From VRUE01 sp040901495 (GTDB taxonomy: Bacteria > Actinomycetota > Thermoleophilia > Solirubrobacterales > 70-9): 26,912 nucleotides of DNA. The stretch is from positions 1 to 26,912 of the forward strand of contig JBBDYO010000043.1 of the NCBI GenBank assembly GCA_040901495.1. The letters are read 5' to 3'. Positions 20,348 to 26,533 of this stretch are shown in pieces. The notes below the pieces were generated by a model. The model was not told where the DNA came from and made no database searches. It saw nothing but the letters and a program-made list of their open reading frames with translations. Every line of letters begins with the position of its first letter. The first letter of the stretch is position 1. The position numbers and the translations under genes were made by a program.

Positions 20348-21613
20348 ATGGAGCCGGCGACGACCAAACCCGCTGCACCGGCGTCGCCGTTCCCGATCGA
20401 GAAGGTCCGCGCCGCTTTCCCGGCGCTCGAGCGCGAGGTGCACGGGCGCCCGGTCGCCTATCTAGACAGCGGCGCCAGCGCCCAGCGGGTGCTGGCCTCG
20501 ATCCAGGCCGTCGACCGCTACGAGCGCACGCACCACTCCAATGTGCACCGTGGCTCCCACACACTCTCGGCGGAGGCCACCGCAGCCTACGAGGGGGCGC
20601 GGGCGACGGTCGCCGACCACATCGGCGCTGCCGACCGCCGCGAGGTCATCTTCGTCCGCAACGCCACCGAGGCGATCAACCTGGTGGCGCGGACCTGGGG
20701 CGACGCCAACGTCGGCGAGGGCGACCGCATCGTCCTCACCGAGATGGAGCACCACTCCAACATCGTCCCCTGGCAGCAGCTCGCCGAGCGGGTCGGTGCG
20801 GAGATCGACTGGGTGCCGGTCGGCGAGGACGGACTGCTCGACATGGAGGCTTACGCGTCACTGCTGGAGAAAGGCCCGAAGCTGATCGCGGTCACGCACG
20901 TCTCCAATGTGCTCGGCAGCGAGAATTCGCTCGCCGAGATTTCGCGACTCGCGCACTCCGCCGGTGCCCTGGTGCTCGCCGACGGCGCCCAGGCGGCGCC
21001 GAAGCTGCCGTTGGACGTGGCTGCCCTCGGGGTCGACTTCTACGCGATCACCGGCCACAAGCTCTACGCGCCGACCGGGATCGGCACCTTGTGGGGCCGC
21101 CTCGACCTGCTGCGCGCGATGCCCCCCTTCCTCGGTGGCGGCTCGATGATCCGCAAGGTGACCAAGGAGGGGACGACCTACGCCGATCCACCGGCCCGGT
21201 TCGAGGCCGGGACGCCGGCGATAGCCCAGGCGATCGGGATGGCCTCGGCCCTGCGCTGGCTCGACGGGCTGGGAATGGAGAGTGTGCTGGAGCACGAGCG
21301 CCAGATCGCCGACTACGCGCTGGAGAAGATTGTCGAGGTGCCTGGCCTGCGCGTCTTCGGCCCGCCGCGCGGGCCCGAGCGCGTCGGCCCGGTCTCCTTC
21401 GAGCTGGAGGGCGTCCACGCCCATGACGTCTCAGAGATCCTCGACCGCCACGGCGTCGCGGTCCGCGCCGGCCACCACTGCGCGCAGCCGCTGATGGACC
21501 GCCTCGGCATCGCCGCCACCGCCCGCGCCAGCTTCGGCGTCTACACCACTCCCGAGGAGATCGACCGCCTCATCGAGGGCCTCCACGACGCCCGCAAGGT
21601 CTTCGACCTCTGA
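20348..21613 (+). CDS. sufS: Cysteine desulfurase SufS
   Basis: A 421-residue PLP enzyme (class V aminotransferase fold, group II) that takes sulfur from cysteine as a persulfide and hands it to SufU. Visible motifs are HHSNVHRGSHTLS, FVRNATEAINLVA, THVSNVLGSEN, DGAQAAPKLPLD, the PLP lysine K238 in ITGHKLYAPTGIG, and the catalytic cysteine C378 in RAGHHCAQPLMDRLG. ATG 20348 gives the normal length; an in-frame TTG at 20315 overlaps sufC. The TAGCCT formed at the sufC stop ends 7 nt before the ATG, so an internal leaderless promoter is possible, though co-transcription with sufC is simpler. Confidence 0.95.
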   Translation: MEPATTKPAAPASPFPIEKVRAAFPALEREVHGRPVAYLDSGASAQRVLASIQAVDRYERTHHSNVHRGSHTLSAEATAAYEGARATVADHIGAADRREVIFVRNATEAINLVARTWGDANVGEGDRIVLTEMEHHSNIVPWQQLAERVGAEIDWVPVGEDGLLDMEAYASLLEKGPKLIAVTHVSNVLGSENSLAEISRLAHSAGALVLADGAQAAPKLPLDVAALGVDFYAITGHKLYAPTGIGTLWGRLDLLRAMPPFLGGGSMIRKVTKEGTTYADPPARFEAGTPAIAQAIGMASALRWLDGLGMESVLEHERQIADYALEKIVEVPGLRVFGPPRGPERVGPVSFELEGVHAHDVSEILDRHGVAVRAGHHCAQPLMDRLGIAATARASFGVYTTPEEIDRLIEGLHDARKVFDL

Positions 21614-21723
21614 GGGCCATCCCGGCAGGGATTCCGCTTAACTTTTTCTGAAGATGCTGTCGGCTGTCCGCGAGCGTCCTCGCAGAAAAAGTACAAGACG
21701 CTCCACCCCTACCGGGATGGCCC
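21614..21723. repeat. 110-bp imperfect inverted repeat between sufS and the SanA-like gene
   Basis: Outer arms 21614-21630 and 21707-21723 match at 16 of 17 positions (core GGGCCATCCCGG / CCGGGATGGCCC). Inner arms 21641-21650 and 21683-21692 are perfect (ACTTTTTCTG / CAGAAAAAGT). The loop is 32 nt. It exactly fills the space between two convergent genes, so a bidirectional terminator is the likeliest role. A MITE-like remnant is possible. Confidence 0.75.
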
Positions 21724-22457
21724 TAAGGCGAACCAGCTGGCGGGGTTCCTGGCGGTGGAGTGGGGCCCCAGCTGGTGCGGCCGTCGCCGCTGATCGGAAT
21801 CGGTGGGCCTCCGACCGCATCGGTGTCGAGGGTCGTGTCGACGACTGCCTTCACTCGCGAGAGCACCTCGCGGACGTCGCTCTTAGTGCCCTGGGTGCCG
21901 TACGGGTGGAGGTCGGCGGTGAACCCCGTCGCGTCGAGGCCGGCCGCCTCGGCTAGGTACAGCGCCCGCGCCATGTGGAAGCCCTGGGTGACGACGATCG
22001 CGTCGCGCACGCCGAAGATCGTCCGTGCCCGCAGCATCGTCGCCCAGGTGTCGAAGCCGGCGTGGTCCTCGAAGATGACTCGCGGCGGAACGCCGGCCCG
22101 GACCAGCGCCTTGCGCATGGTGTCCGGCTCGTCGTACTCCCAGGTGTGGTGATCCCCTGAGACCAGGATCCGCTCGACCTTGCCGGCCCGCCACAGCGCC
22201 GTCGCCTGGCGCACCCGATCGGCCAGCATCGTGCTCATCGCCCCGTCTGGCCTGACCAGGGCGCCGGGGACGATCGCGACCTGGGCGTGCGGCACGTCCG
22301 CGAGGTCGTCGGTCGAGTCCCCATCGGGGCTGAGCAGCACGTAGGCGTTCGCGAGGCCGACCATCGCGACGATCGACACCGCGCCGAGCAGCGCGGCCAG
22401 CACCAGGCGTGGCCAGCGCCGCGCCGGGTAGCTGAGCGTTCGCCACATTCCCCGCAC
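21723..22457 (-). CDS. SanA/YdcF-like DUF218 membrane protein
   Basis: A 244-residue protein with one N-terminal transmembrane helix (about 12-40, LVLAALLGAVSIVAMVGLANAYVLL) and an extracytoplasmic DUF218 domain: AIVPGALVRPDG, DRVRQATALWRAGKVERILVSGD, EPDTMRKALVRAGVPPRVIFEDHAGFDTWATMLRARTIF, and VTQGFHMARALYLAEAAGLDATGF. The SanA branch is linked to envelope barrier function in enterobacteria; the catalytic role, if any, is unsettled. A Pro/Gly-rich tail ends the protein. I chose GTG 22457 because TACCTT ends 7 nt before it and the frame's upstream ATG at 22523 adds an unlikely 22 residues. It separates sufS from sufU and shows no tie to Fe-S assembly. Confidence 0.85.
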   Translation of the reverse strand: MRGMWRTLSYPARRWPRLVLAALLGAVSIVAMVGLANAYVLLSPDGDSTDDLADVPHAQVAIVPGALVRPDGAMSTMLADRVRQATALWRAGKVERILVSGDHHTWEYDEPDTMRKALVRAGVPPRVIFEDHAGFDTWATMLRARTIFGVRDAIVVTQGFHMARALYLAEAAGLDATGFTADLHPYGTQGTKSDVREVLSRVKAVVDTTLDTDAVGGPPIPISGDGRTSWGPTPPPGTPPAGSP

Positions 22458-22464
22458 CTGCGCC

Positions 22465-22470
22465 AAGGTA
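22465..22470 (-). promoter_or_regulatory. TANNNT -10 box of a leaderless start (SanA-like gene)
   Basis: TACCTT on the minus strand ends 7 nt before GTG 22457; there is no Shine-Dalgarno. Confidence 0.45.
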
Positions 22471-22523
22471 ACAGGGGGGAGATCATTGACGTTGCAGCCC
22501 CGTGGGCTACCAAGTTTCGTCAA

Positions 22524-22552
22524 TTGTCTTTGCGTTCCTCATCTCATAAGGT
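22524..22552 (+). promoter_or_regulatory. Promoter of the secreted PPC-repeat gene
   Basis: TTGTCT (22524-22529), a 17-nt spacer and TAAGGT (22547-22552). The leader would be about 100 nt, ending in a good Shine-Dalgarno before ATG 22662. Confidence 0.5.
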
Positions 22553-22661
22553 CCGTGCTCCGCGTGCATGCGTCAACGCGGTTTCCACCGGTTTCTGCGC
22601 CCCACGATGCAGGATTAGCCTCAACCGCAGCAGCCGACAGACAGTCGATCCAGGGAGAGAA

Positions 22662-23447
22662 ATGCGCCTCCGGCACATCTGCGCCGTGCTTTTCGTCGTT
22701 TCGCTACTCATTCCGAGCAGCGCCCTAGCGGCAACCGAGACCGAGCCAAACAACGGCATCCACCAAGCCAATGGTCCTCTCGTGGCGTCGACTAATTACG
22801 ACGGCACCATCAGCGCTTCGAATGAAGATGACTGGTTCATCATCTATGTGTCGGGCCAGGGGCCACTCAACATCGCGGCGACAAACATCAACGACTCGAG
22901 CAACTGCACACCGACGGCGCGGCTGCTCGACGGCAACGGGAAATCCCTGAACTCGGTGGAACCTGAAGAGAATGAAACGAAAGATCTTCTATACAACACC
23001 CCTGGAGCGGGGACCTACTACGTCAGGGTGCATGAATCTTGCGCGGACGACCAATACCGCCTGAACGTAACTGGACCGCTGACGACTGGCCCAACGCCAG
23101 GCCCAGCGGAGCCGACCACCAACGGCCACAACTCCTTGGTCACGGCATTGGGACCGCTCGTCGGCGACAAACTCTACGGCGGCAGCATCGACGCGAGCAA
23201 TGAGGAGGATTGGTTCTTCTTCTATGTCGCCGGCGCCGGAACGTTCGACATCGCCTTTACCAACATCAACGACTCGAGCAACTGCACACCGACGGTGCGG
23301 CTGCTCGACGGCAACGGAAACAAAGAAACGTCACTGAACTCGAAAGAACCTGAAGAGAATGAAATTGCCCATTTGCTCTACACAGCGGCGGGTGCGGCTA
23401 AGTTCGTTATTCGTGTTCACGAAAGCTGCCCGGTGGACCAGTACTAG
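22662..23447 (+). CDS. Secreted protein with two PPC-like domains, ending at an in-frame amber codon
   Basis: A 261-residue product starting MRLRHICAVLFVVSLLIPSSALAA, a clear Sec signal peptide, with GGGAG 5 nt upstream. Two repeats follow (about 25-140 and 150-261), each with a TEPN-like opening, a DDWF/EDWF strand, NINDSSNCTP, LLDGNG, EPEENE, LLY, and a YVRVHESC / VIRVHESC ending. They resemble bacterial pre-peptidase C-terminal (PPC) beta-sandwich domains, here without a peptidase. Each domain carries two cysteines that could form a disulfide outside the cell. A 56-bp stretch is repeated with one mismatch between the domains. Translation stops at TAG 23445, but the same frame continues as a lysine-rich tail to 23705, so this looks like a truncated form of a longer gene. 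Confidence 0.85.
   Translation: MRLRHICAVLFVVSLLIPSSALAATETEPNNGIHQANGPLVASTNYDGTISASNEDDWFIIYVSGQGPLNIAATNINDSSNCTPTARLLDGNGKSLNSVEPEENETKDLLYNTPGAGTYYVRVHESCADDQYRLNVTGPLTTGPTPGPAEPTTNGHNSLVTALGPLVGDKLYGGSIDASNEEDWFFFYVAGAGTFDIAFTNINDSSNCTPTVRLLDGNGNKETSLNSKEPEENEIAHLLYTAAGAAKFVIRVHESCPVDQY
22884..23317 (+). repeat. Near-identical 56-bp duplication within the PPC-repeat gene
   Basis: 22884-22939 and 23262-23317 differ at one base of 56, while the rest of the two domains has diverged. This suggests recent conversion between the two repeats or strong constraint on this NINDSSNCTP...LLDGNG segment. Confidence 0.85.
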
Positions 23448-23705
23448 TTCCGCATCACCCCGGGAAGCTTGCTGACGAGCGTTCCGCCTCCTGCCCCTCC
23501 GGCACCGGTAAAAGCCAAGCCCTCGAAAGCGTGCAAACAGAAGAGGGCCAAGAAGCTGAGGGCTGCCAGCAAGCTGAAGGCCGCCCAGGCCAAGCTCACC
23601 GTCGCGACCACCGCCAAACAGCGACGCAGCCGGAGGAAAGCAGTAAAACGGCGCCGTGCGGCCCTCAAGAAAGCCCGCGCTCGGGCTAAAAAAGTCTGCT
23701 CGTAG
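23448..23705 (+). pseudogene. Lysine-rich C-terminal tail cut off by the amber codon
   Basis: Directly after TAG 23445-23447 the frame stays open for 85 codons. FRITPGSL continues the domain edge (compare RLNVTGPL after DQY in the first domain), then comes a Pro-rich linker and a Lys/Arg/Ala tail (KAKPSKACKQKRAKKLRAA...) ending KKVCS. Such basic, cysteine-flanked tails are common on secreted proteins of this bacterial group. A single C-to-T change (CAG to TAG) would explain the break. A sequencing error or stop-codon readthrough are alternatives. Confidence 0.75.
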
Positions 23706-23710
23706 ACGGC

Positions 23711-23746
23711 GGCGGTCGTGCAGGGAAACCCGCCCTGCTCACCGCC
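23711..23746 (+). terminator. Two-part hairpin after the PPC-repeat gene
   Basis: GGCGGT/ACCGCC (outer) and GCAGGG/CCCTGC (inner) form a stacked stem of 12 bp with a 7-nt loop, starting 6 nt after the tail's stop codon. No T-tract follows. Its position after the second stop codon, not the amber codon, supports 23705 as the original gene end. Confidence 0.6.
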
Positions 23747-23803
23747 TCCATCGCAAACTGAGGCTCTGGGCTAGGACTCCGCCTGCGCTAGCCTCGGTGC
23801 AAT

Positions 23804-24238
23804 ATGGATGAGCTGTACCGCGACCAGATTCTCGAGCACTACAAGCGGCCGCACAACTTCGGTCGTCTGGAGAACGCTGACCTCGAGTTCGAGGACACCA
23901 ACCCCTTCTGCGGGGACGAGCAACATGTGACGATCCGGCTCGACGAGGAGGGGCGGGTGGCCGAGATCGCCTTCGACGGCAAAGGCTGCGCGATCTCCAC
24001 CGCGGCGACCTCGCTGCTCACCGACGAGCTGGCCGGCAAATCCCGCGATGAGCTGCTGCAGCTACCGAAAGAGTTTGTCCTCGAGCTGCTTGGAATCGAC
24101 ATCTCCGCCACGCGGATGAAGTGCGCGATGCTGGGACTGAAGGTGGTGAAGAGCGCCAGCCTCGGCCAGCCCGCCGAATGGGAGGACGAGGGCGAGGCCG
24201 GCAGCCCCGACGAAGCGGCCGCCGACCTCTCGCTCTGA
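23804..24238 (+). CDS. sufU: Fe-S assembly sulfurtransferase SufU
   Basis: A 144-residue zinc-dependent sulfur acceptor that relieves SufS and passes persulfide to the SufBCD scaffold. It starts MDELYRDQILEHYKRPHNFGRLE, the standard SufU/IscU N-terminus. The zinc ligands are visible: C36 and D38 in NPFCGDE, C62 in GKGCAIS and C107 in RMKCAMLGLKVVK. The spacing between the second and third cysteines carries the insert typical of SufU rather than IscU. An acidic tail ends the protein. A TAGCCT box lies 9 nt before the ATG, slightly farther than at other leaderless genes here, within a GGCTAG...CTAGCC inverted repeat (23769-23794). It is separated from sufS by 2.2 kb of unrelated genes. Confidence 0.94.
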   Translation: MDELYRDQILEHYKRPHNFGRLENADLEFEDTNPFCGDEQHVTIRLDEEGRVAEIAFDGKGCAISTAATSLLTDELAGKSRDELLQLPKEFVLELLGIDISATRMKCAMLGLKVVKSASLGQPAEWEDEGEAGSPDEAAADLSL

Positions 24239-24244
24239 GCCCGG

Positions 24245-25108
24245 CTAGTTCGCGCTGCGAGCGACCTCGTACCAGCTGGCGCCGTTTTTGACGACCGTCA
24301 GGGTGTCATCGCCGTCCGGCACCCAGGCGGCGTCCAGTTTGAAGGCGCCCGCATCAAGGACCGTCACGTTGGAGTTGGCGGCGATCAGCGTCACCCGCTG
24401 GCCCTCCACTGCACCGACCAGTTCGGTGACGACGAACGGCATCATCACCGTGTAGTTGAGGAGCACGTTGCTGACGTTGACGACCCTCGGCTGTTCGAAG
24501 GTGCTCGTCGCGGTCTCGCTGCCACGCGAGCCGAGGTCGGCGAAGCAGCTGACGTCGCCGCCGACGGTGATTCCCGTGACCTTGTCGGTGCCCGTGCAAC
24601 CGGTTGTCGCGCCGCGCAACTGAACCGAGCTTGAGTCGACGTTGAATCCGGTGATCGTTCCCGACGCGATGTCCGCCCCGACGATGCTGCCGTCGACGAT
24701 CTGGACATTGCCGGGGAACGTGCCGTTCAGAACCCCGCCGAGGGGGCCTTCGAGCAGACCGACCCTGCCGCTCACCCCCTCAGTGTTCTTTTCCCAGTCC
24801 GCGACCCTGCCACTCACCCCCTCCGTGTTCTTCTCGAAGTCCGCGACGGCGGCCTGGAGGGCCTGGGTGCTGGCTTTTTCGGAGTAGCCCGGCGGAAGGC
24901 TGGAGCTGAGCGCCCGGACCGATTTCTCGAGCGCGGCCACTTTCTTTTTCAGCTTCCTCAGGTCCGCGGCGGAGTACTCGGGTTTGTGTTTGGCGGCACT
25001 CTGGCTCGCGCCCCCGGAGGACGACGATGCCGCCATCACAACCGGTGCGAGCAGAAGGCCGAGAACCGCGAACGCCGCTAAGAGGTGCTTCGTCTGCTTA
25101 ACCCTCAT
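24245..25108 (-). CDS. Secreted surface protein with N-terminal coiled coil, unknown function
   Basis: A 287-residue protein starting MRVKQTKHLLAAFAVLGLLLAPVVMAA, a Sec signal peptide. A coiled coil (about 48-115) follows, including two copies of EKNTEGVSGRV, then a Gly-rich junction (GPLGGVLNGTFPGNVQ), a beta-rich region with IVDGSIVGADIASGTITG, and a C-terminal domain with two cysteines (TGCTG, VSCFADLG). This layout recalls Solirubrobacterales exported proteins with a trimeric stalk and head, but I cannot name a family. ATG 25108 has AGGGGG about 8 nt upstream; ATG 25114 is too close to it. It converges on sufU with a 6-nt gap. Confidence 0.75.
   Translation of the reverse strand: MRVKQTKHLLAAFAVLGLLLAPVVMAASSSSGGASQSAAKHKPEYSAADLRKLKKKVAALEKSVRALSSSLPPGYSEKASTQALQAAVADFEKNTEGVSGRVADWEKNTEGVSGRVGLLEGPLGGVLNGTFPGNVQIVDGSIVGADIASGTITGFNVDSSSVQLRGATTGCTGTDKVTGITVGGDVSCFADLGSRGSETATSTFEQPRVVNVSNVLLNYTVMMPFVVTELVGAVEGQRVTLIAANSNVTVLDAGAFKLDAAWVPDGDDTLTVVKNGASWYEVARSAN
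24762..24845 (-). repeat. 42-bp tandem repeat encoding a coiled-coil module
   Basis: Two adjacent 42-bp units (24762-24803, 24804-24845) encode 14-residue repeats of EKNTEGVSGRV plus linker in the surface protein. Fourteen residues equal two heptads, so the duplication lengthens the coiled coil in register. Confidence 0.8.
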
Positions 25109-25151
25109 GCTCATACCCCCTCTGGCCGAAGGTGCCGAAGGTGAGATGGTC

Positions 25152-25209
25152 TCGCCCCGCCGGGGCGAAAGCAAGGGCGATTTCGGGTAGTGGCGCGGGC
25201 GGTCGCGCC
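25152..25209 (-). terminator. Two GC-rich hairpins after the VOC gene
   Basis: Reading on the minus strand after the VOC stop: GGCGCG/CGCGCC (25209-25192, 6-nt loop) and then TCGCCCC/GGGGCGA (25168-25152, 3-nt loop). They separate the VOC gene from the surface-protein gene. No T-tract is present. Confidence 0.45.
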
Positions 25210-25212
25210 TGG

Positions 25213-26010
25213 CTAGGAGCCTTCGGTCGCCTCCGCGCTCAGCGCGATCACCGCGAAGCTTGCGCCGTGTGGGTCGGTGAGGATCGAAAAGCGGCCGGCG
25301 GGGATGTCGATCGGCTCGACCATGACGCTGCCGCCGCGCTGCTTGGCCTGCTCGATCGTCGCGTCGGTGTCCTCGACCCCGAAGTAGACCTGCCAGTGGG
25401 CCGGCACCTGCTCGGGCACGCCTCGTTCGGCCATGTTGAGGATGCCGCCGACCGGGTTCTCACCGAGGTTGATCGTCGTGTAGGAGCCGGCCTCGCCCAT
25501 CTCTTTGTCTTCGAAGCCCCACCCGAAGACGGCGCCGTAGAACTCCTTCGCGCCCGCGAGGTCGCGGGTGTTGAGCTCGTTCCAGGCGATCGCGCCGGGC
25601 TCGTTGACCAGGCCGGCGCCAATGAAGGTTCCTGGCTGCCAGATGCCGAACACGGCGCCGGTCGGGTCGGCGAAGACCGCCATCCGGCCCAGGTCCATCA
25701 CGTCCATCGGCTCGGCGATTACGTTGCCTCCGGCCTCCTTGACAGCGGCTGCCGTTGCGTCCGCGTCCTCCGCTGAGACATATGTGGACCAAGCCGTCGG
25801 TTGGCCCTCCTGCATCAGCGGCATCATCCCGGCGACCGGCTTGCCGTCCTGCATCGCCTGGCGGTATCCACCCGTCTGCTCGGAGGTCTCTGTCTCCGGA
25901 ACGTCCCAGCCAAACAGGGCCCCATAGAACTCGACTGAGGCGTCCAGATCGGGAGAGCCAAGGTCAACCCAACAAGGGGTGCCTGGCGCGTAACTGGTGA
26001 TCTCGCTCAT
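25213..26010 (-). CDS. Tandem VOC (glyoxalase/bleomycin-resistance fold) protein, Cfp30B-like
   Basis: A 265-residue cytosolic protein of two VOC domains. Each has the pattern W-x-(D/E)L-x-(S/T)-x-D followed by the EFYGALFGW helix (CWVDLGSPDLDASVEFYGALFGWDV and AWNELNTRDLAGAKEFYGAVFGWGF), a GG turn with M or N, and a DP-G-A strand (FADPTGAVFGIWQ; LTDPHGASFAVI). This matches the actinobacterial CFP-30B/27-kDa antigen family, whose reaction is not established. Metal-site residues are only partly evident, so enzymatic activity is uncertain. GAGGAGAGG precedes the ATG by about 6-14 nt. No functional link to the flanking suf genes is visible. Confidence 0.9.
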   Translation of the reverse strand: MSEITSYAPGTPCWVDLGSPDLDASVEFYGALFGWDVPETETSEQTGGYRQAMQDGKPVAGMMPLMQEGQPTAWSTYVSAEDADATAAAVKEAGGNVIAEPMDVMDLGRMAVFADPTGAVFGIWQPGTFIGAGLVNEPGAIAWNELNTRDLAGAKEFYGAVFGWGFEDKEMGEAGSYTTINLGENPVGGILNMAERGVPEQVPAHWQVYFGVEDTDATIEQAKQRGGSVMVEPIDIPAGRFSILTDPHGASFAVIALSAEATEGS

Positions 26011-26094
26011 GTCCGATCCTCTCCTCGAAGGTCTTGGTGCGCTGATCCTCCCACTTCGGTTGCGGTGGTGGTCAACCGCTTGTTACGGCGAGGG

Positions 26095-26114
26095 GGCCTC
26101 GCTGCGGTGAGGCC
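26095..26114. other. Hairpin in the VOC-Rieske intergenic region
   Basis: GGCCTC and GAGGCC form a 6-bp inverted repeat (8-bp with G-T pairs) about 20 nt upstream of the IscR-like site. A second short inverted repeat, CGGTTG/CAACCG, lies at 26057-26078. Roles unknown. Confidence 0.4.
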
Positions 26115-26132
26115 AATCCGTGCCGAGCGCTA

Positions 26133-26157
26133 AAATCCGACCGTAGAAGTAGGATTA
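26133..26157 (+). promoter_or_regulatory. IscR type-1-like operator and -10 box before Rieske-sufB
   Basis: This 25-bp stretch matches 17 of 25 positions of the site before the Rrf2 gene, with the same half-sites TCCGAC and AGTAGGATT. The -10 box TAGGAT (26150-26155) occupies the same place inside it. Unlike the Rrf2 gene, the transcript would have a leader of about 40 nt before GTG 26203. Confidence 0.55.
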
Positions 26158-26202
26158 AGTCTCAACCCGCACTAGCTACCCAGCGGAGAGCAACCCACCC
26201 TC

Positions 26203-26529
26203 GTGACTGAAACCGCAGGAACAACGATCGCCGTATGCCCAGCAGCCGAGCTGTTGCCCGGCACGATGCGCCTGGTCGAGCACGACGGGCGCAAGATCGG
26301 GATCTTCAATTGCGACGGAGCCCTGCACGCGATCGAGGACCGTTGCTCCCACGACGACGGCCCGCTCGCCGAGGGCGAGTTCGACCCAGCGACCTGCACC
26401 GTCGAGTGCCCGCGTCACGGCTCCCTCTTCGACCTGACCACCGGCAGGCCTAAGACGCTCCCCGCCTATGCTCCGGTGCAGACGTTCACGGCGGCCGTCG
26501 TGGACGACAACATCGTTTTGGAGGTCTGA
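26203..26529 (+). CDS. Rieske-type ferredoxin of the suf operon
   Basis: A 108-residue soluble Rieske [2Fe-2S] protein. The ligands are C48 and H50 in DRCSHDDGPL and C69 and H72 in VECPRHGSLFDL, giving the CxH...CxxH pattern. Length and the GRPKTLPAYAPVQTF end match ferredoxin subunits of non-haem oxygenases. In many actinobacteria such a ferredoxin gene lies within suf, where it may give electrons to cluster assembly or act as a client; the role is not established. The start is GTG 26203, in agreement with the family N-terminus; the Shine-Dalgarno is weak. sufB starts 4 nt after its stop codon. Confidence 0.92.
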   Translation: MTETAGTTIAVCPAAELLPGTMRLVEHDGRKIGIFNCDGALHAIEDRCSHDDGPLAEGEFDPATCTVECPRHGSLFDLTTGRPKTLPAYAPVQTFTAAVVDDNIVLEV

Positions 26530-26533
26530 AGCC

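Noticed and set aside
23469..23705. The Lys/Arg-rich frame as an independent small histone-like protein
   Set aside because: It has no start signal of its own, is in the same frame as the secreted protein, and starts with the end of that protein's domain, so it is the severed tail.
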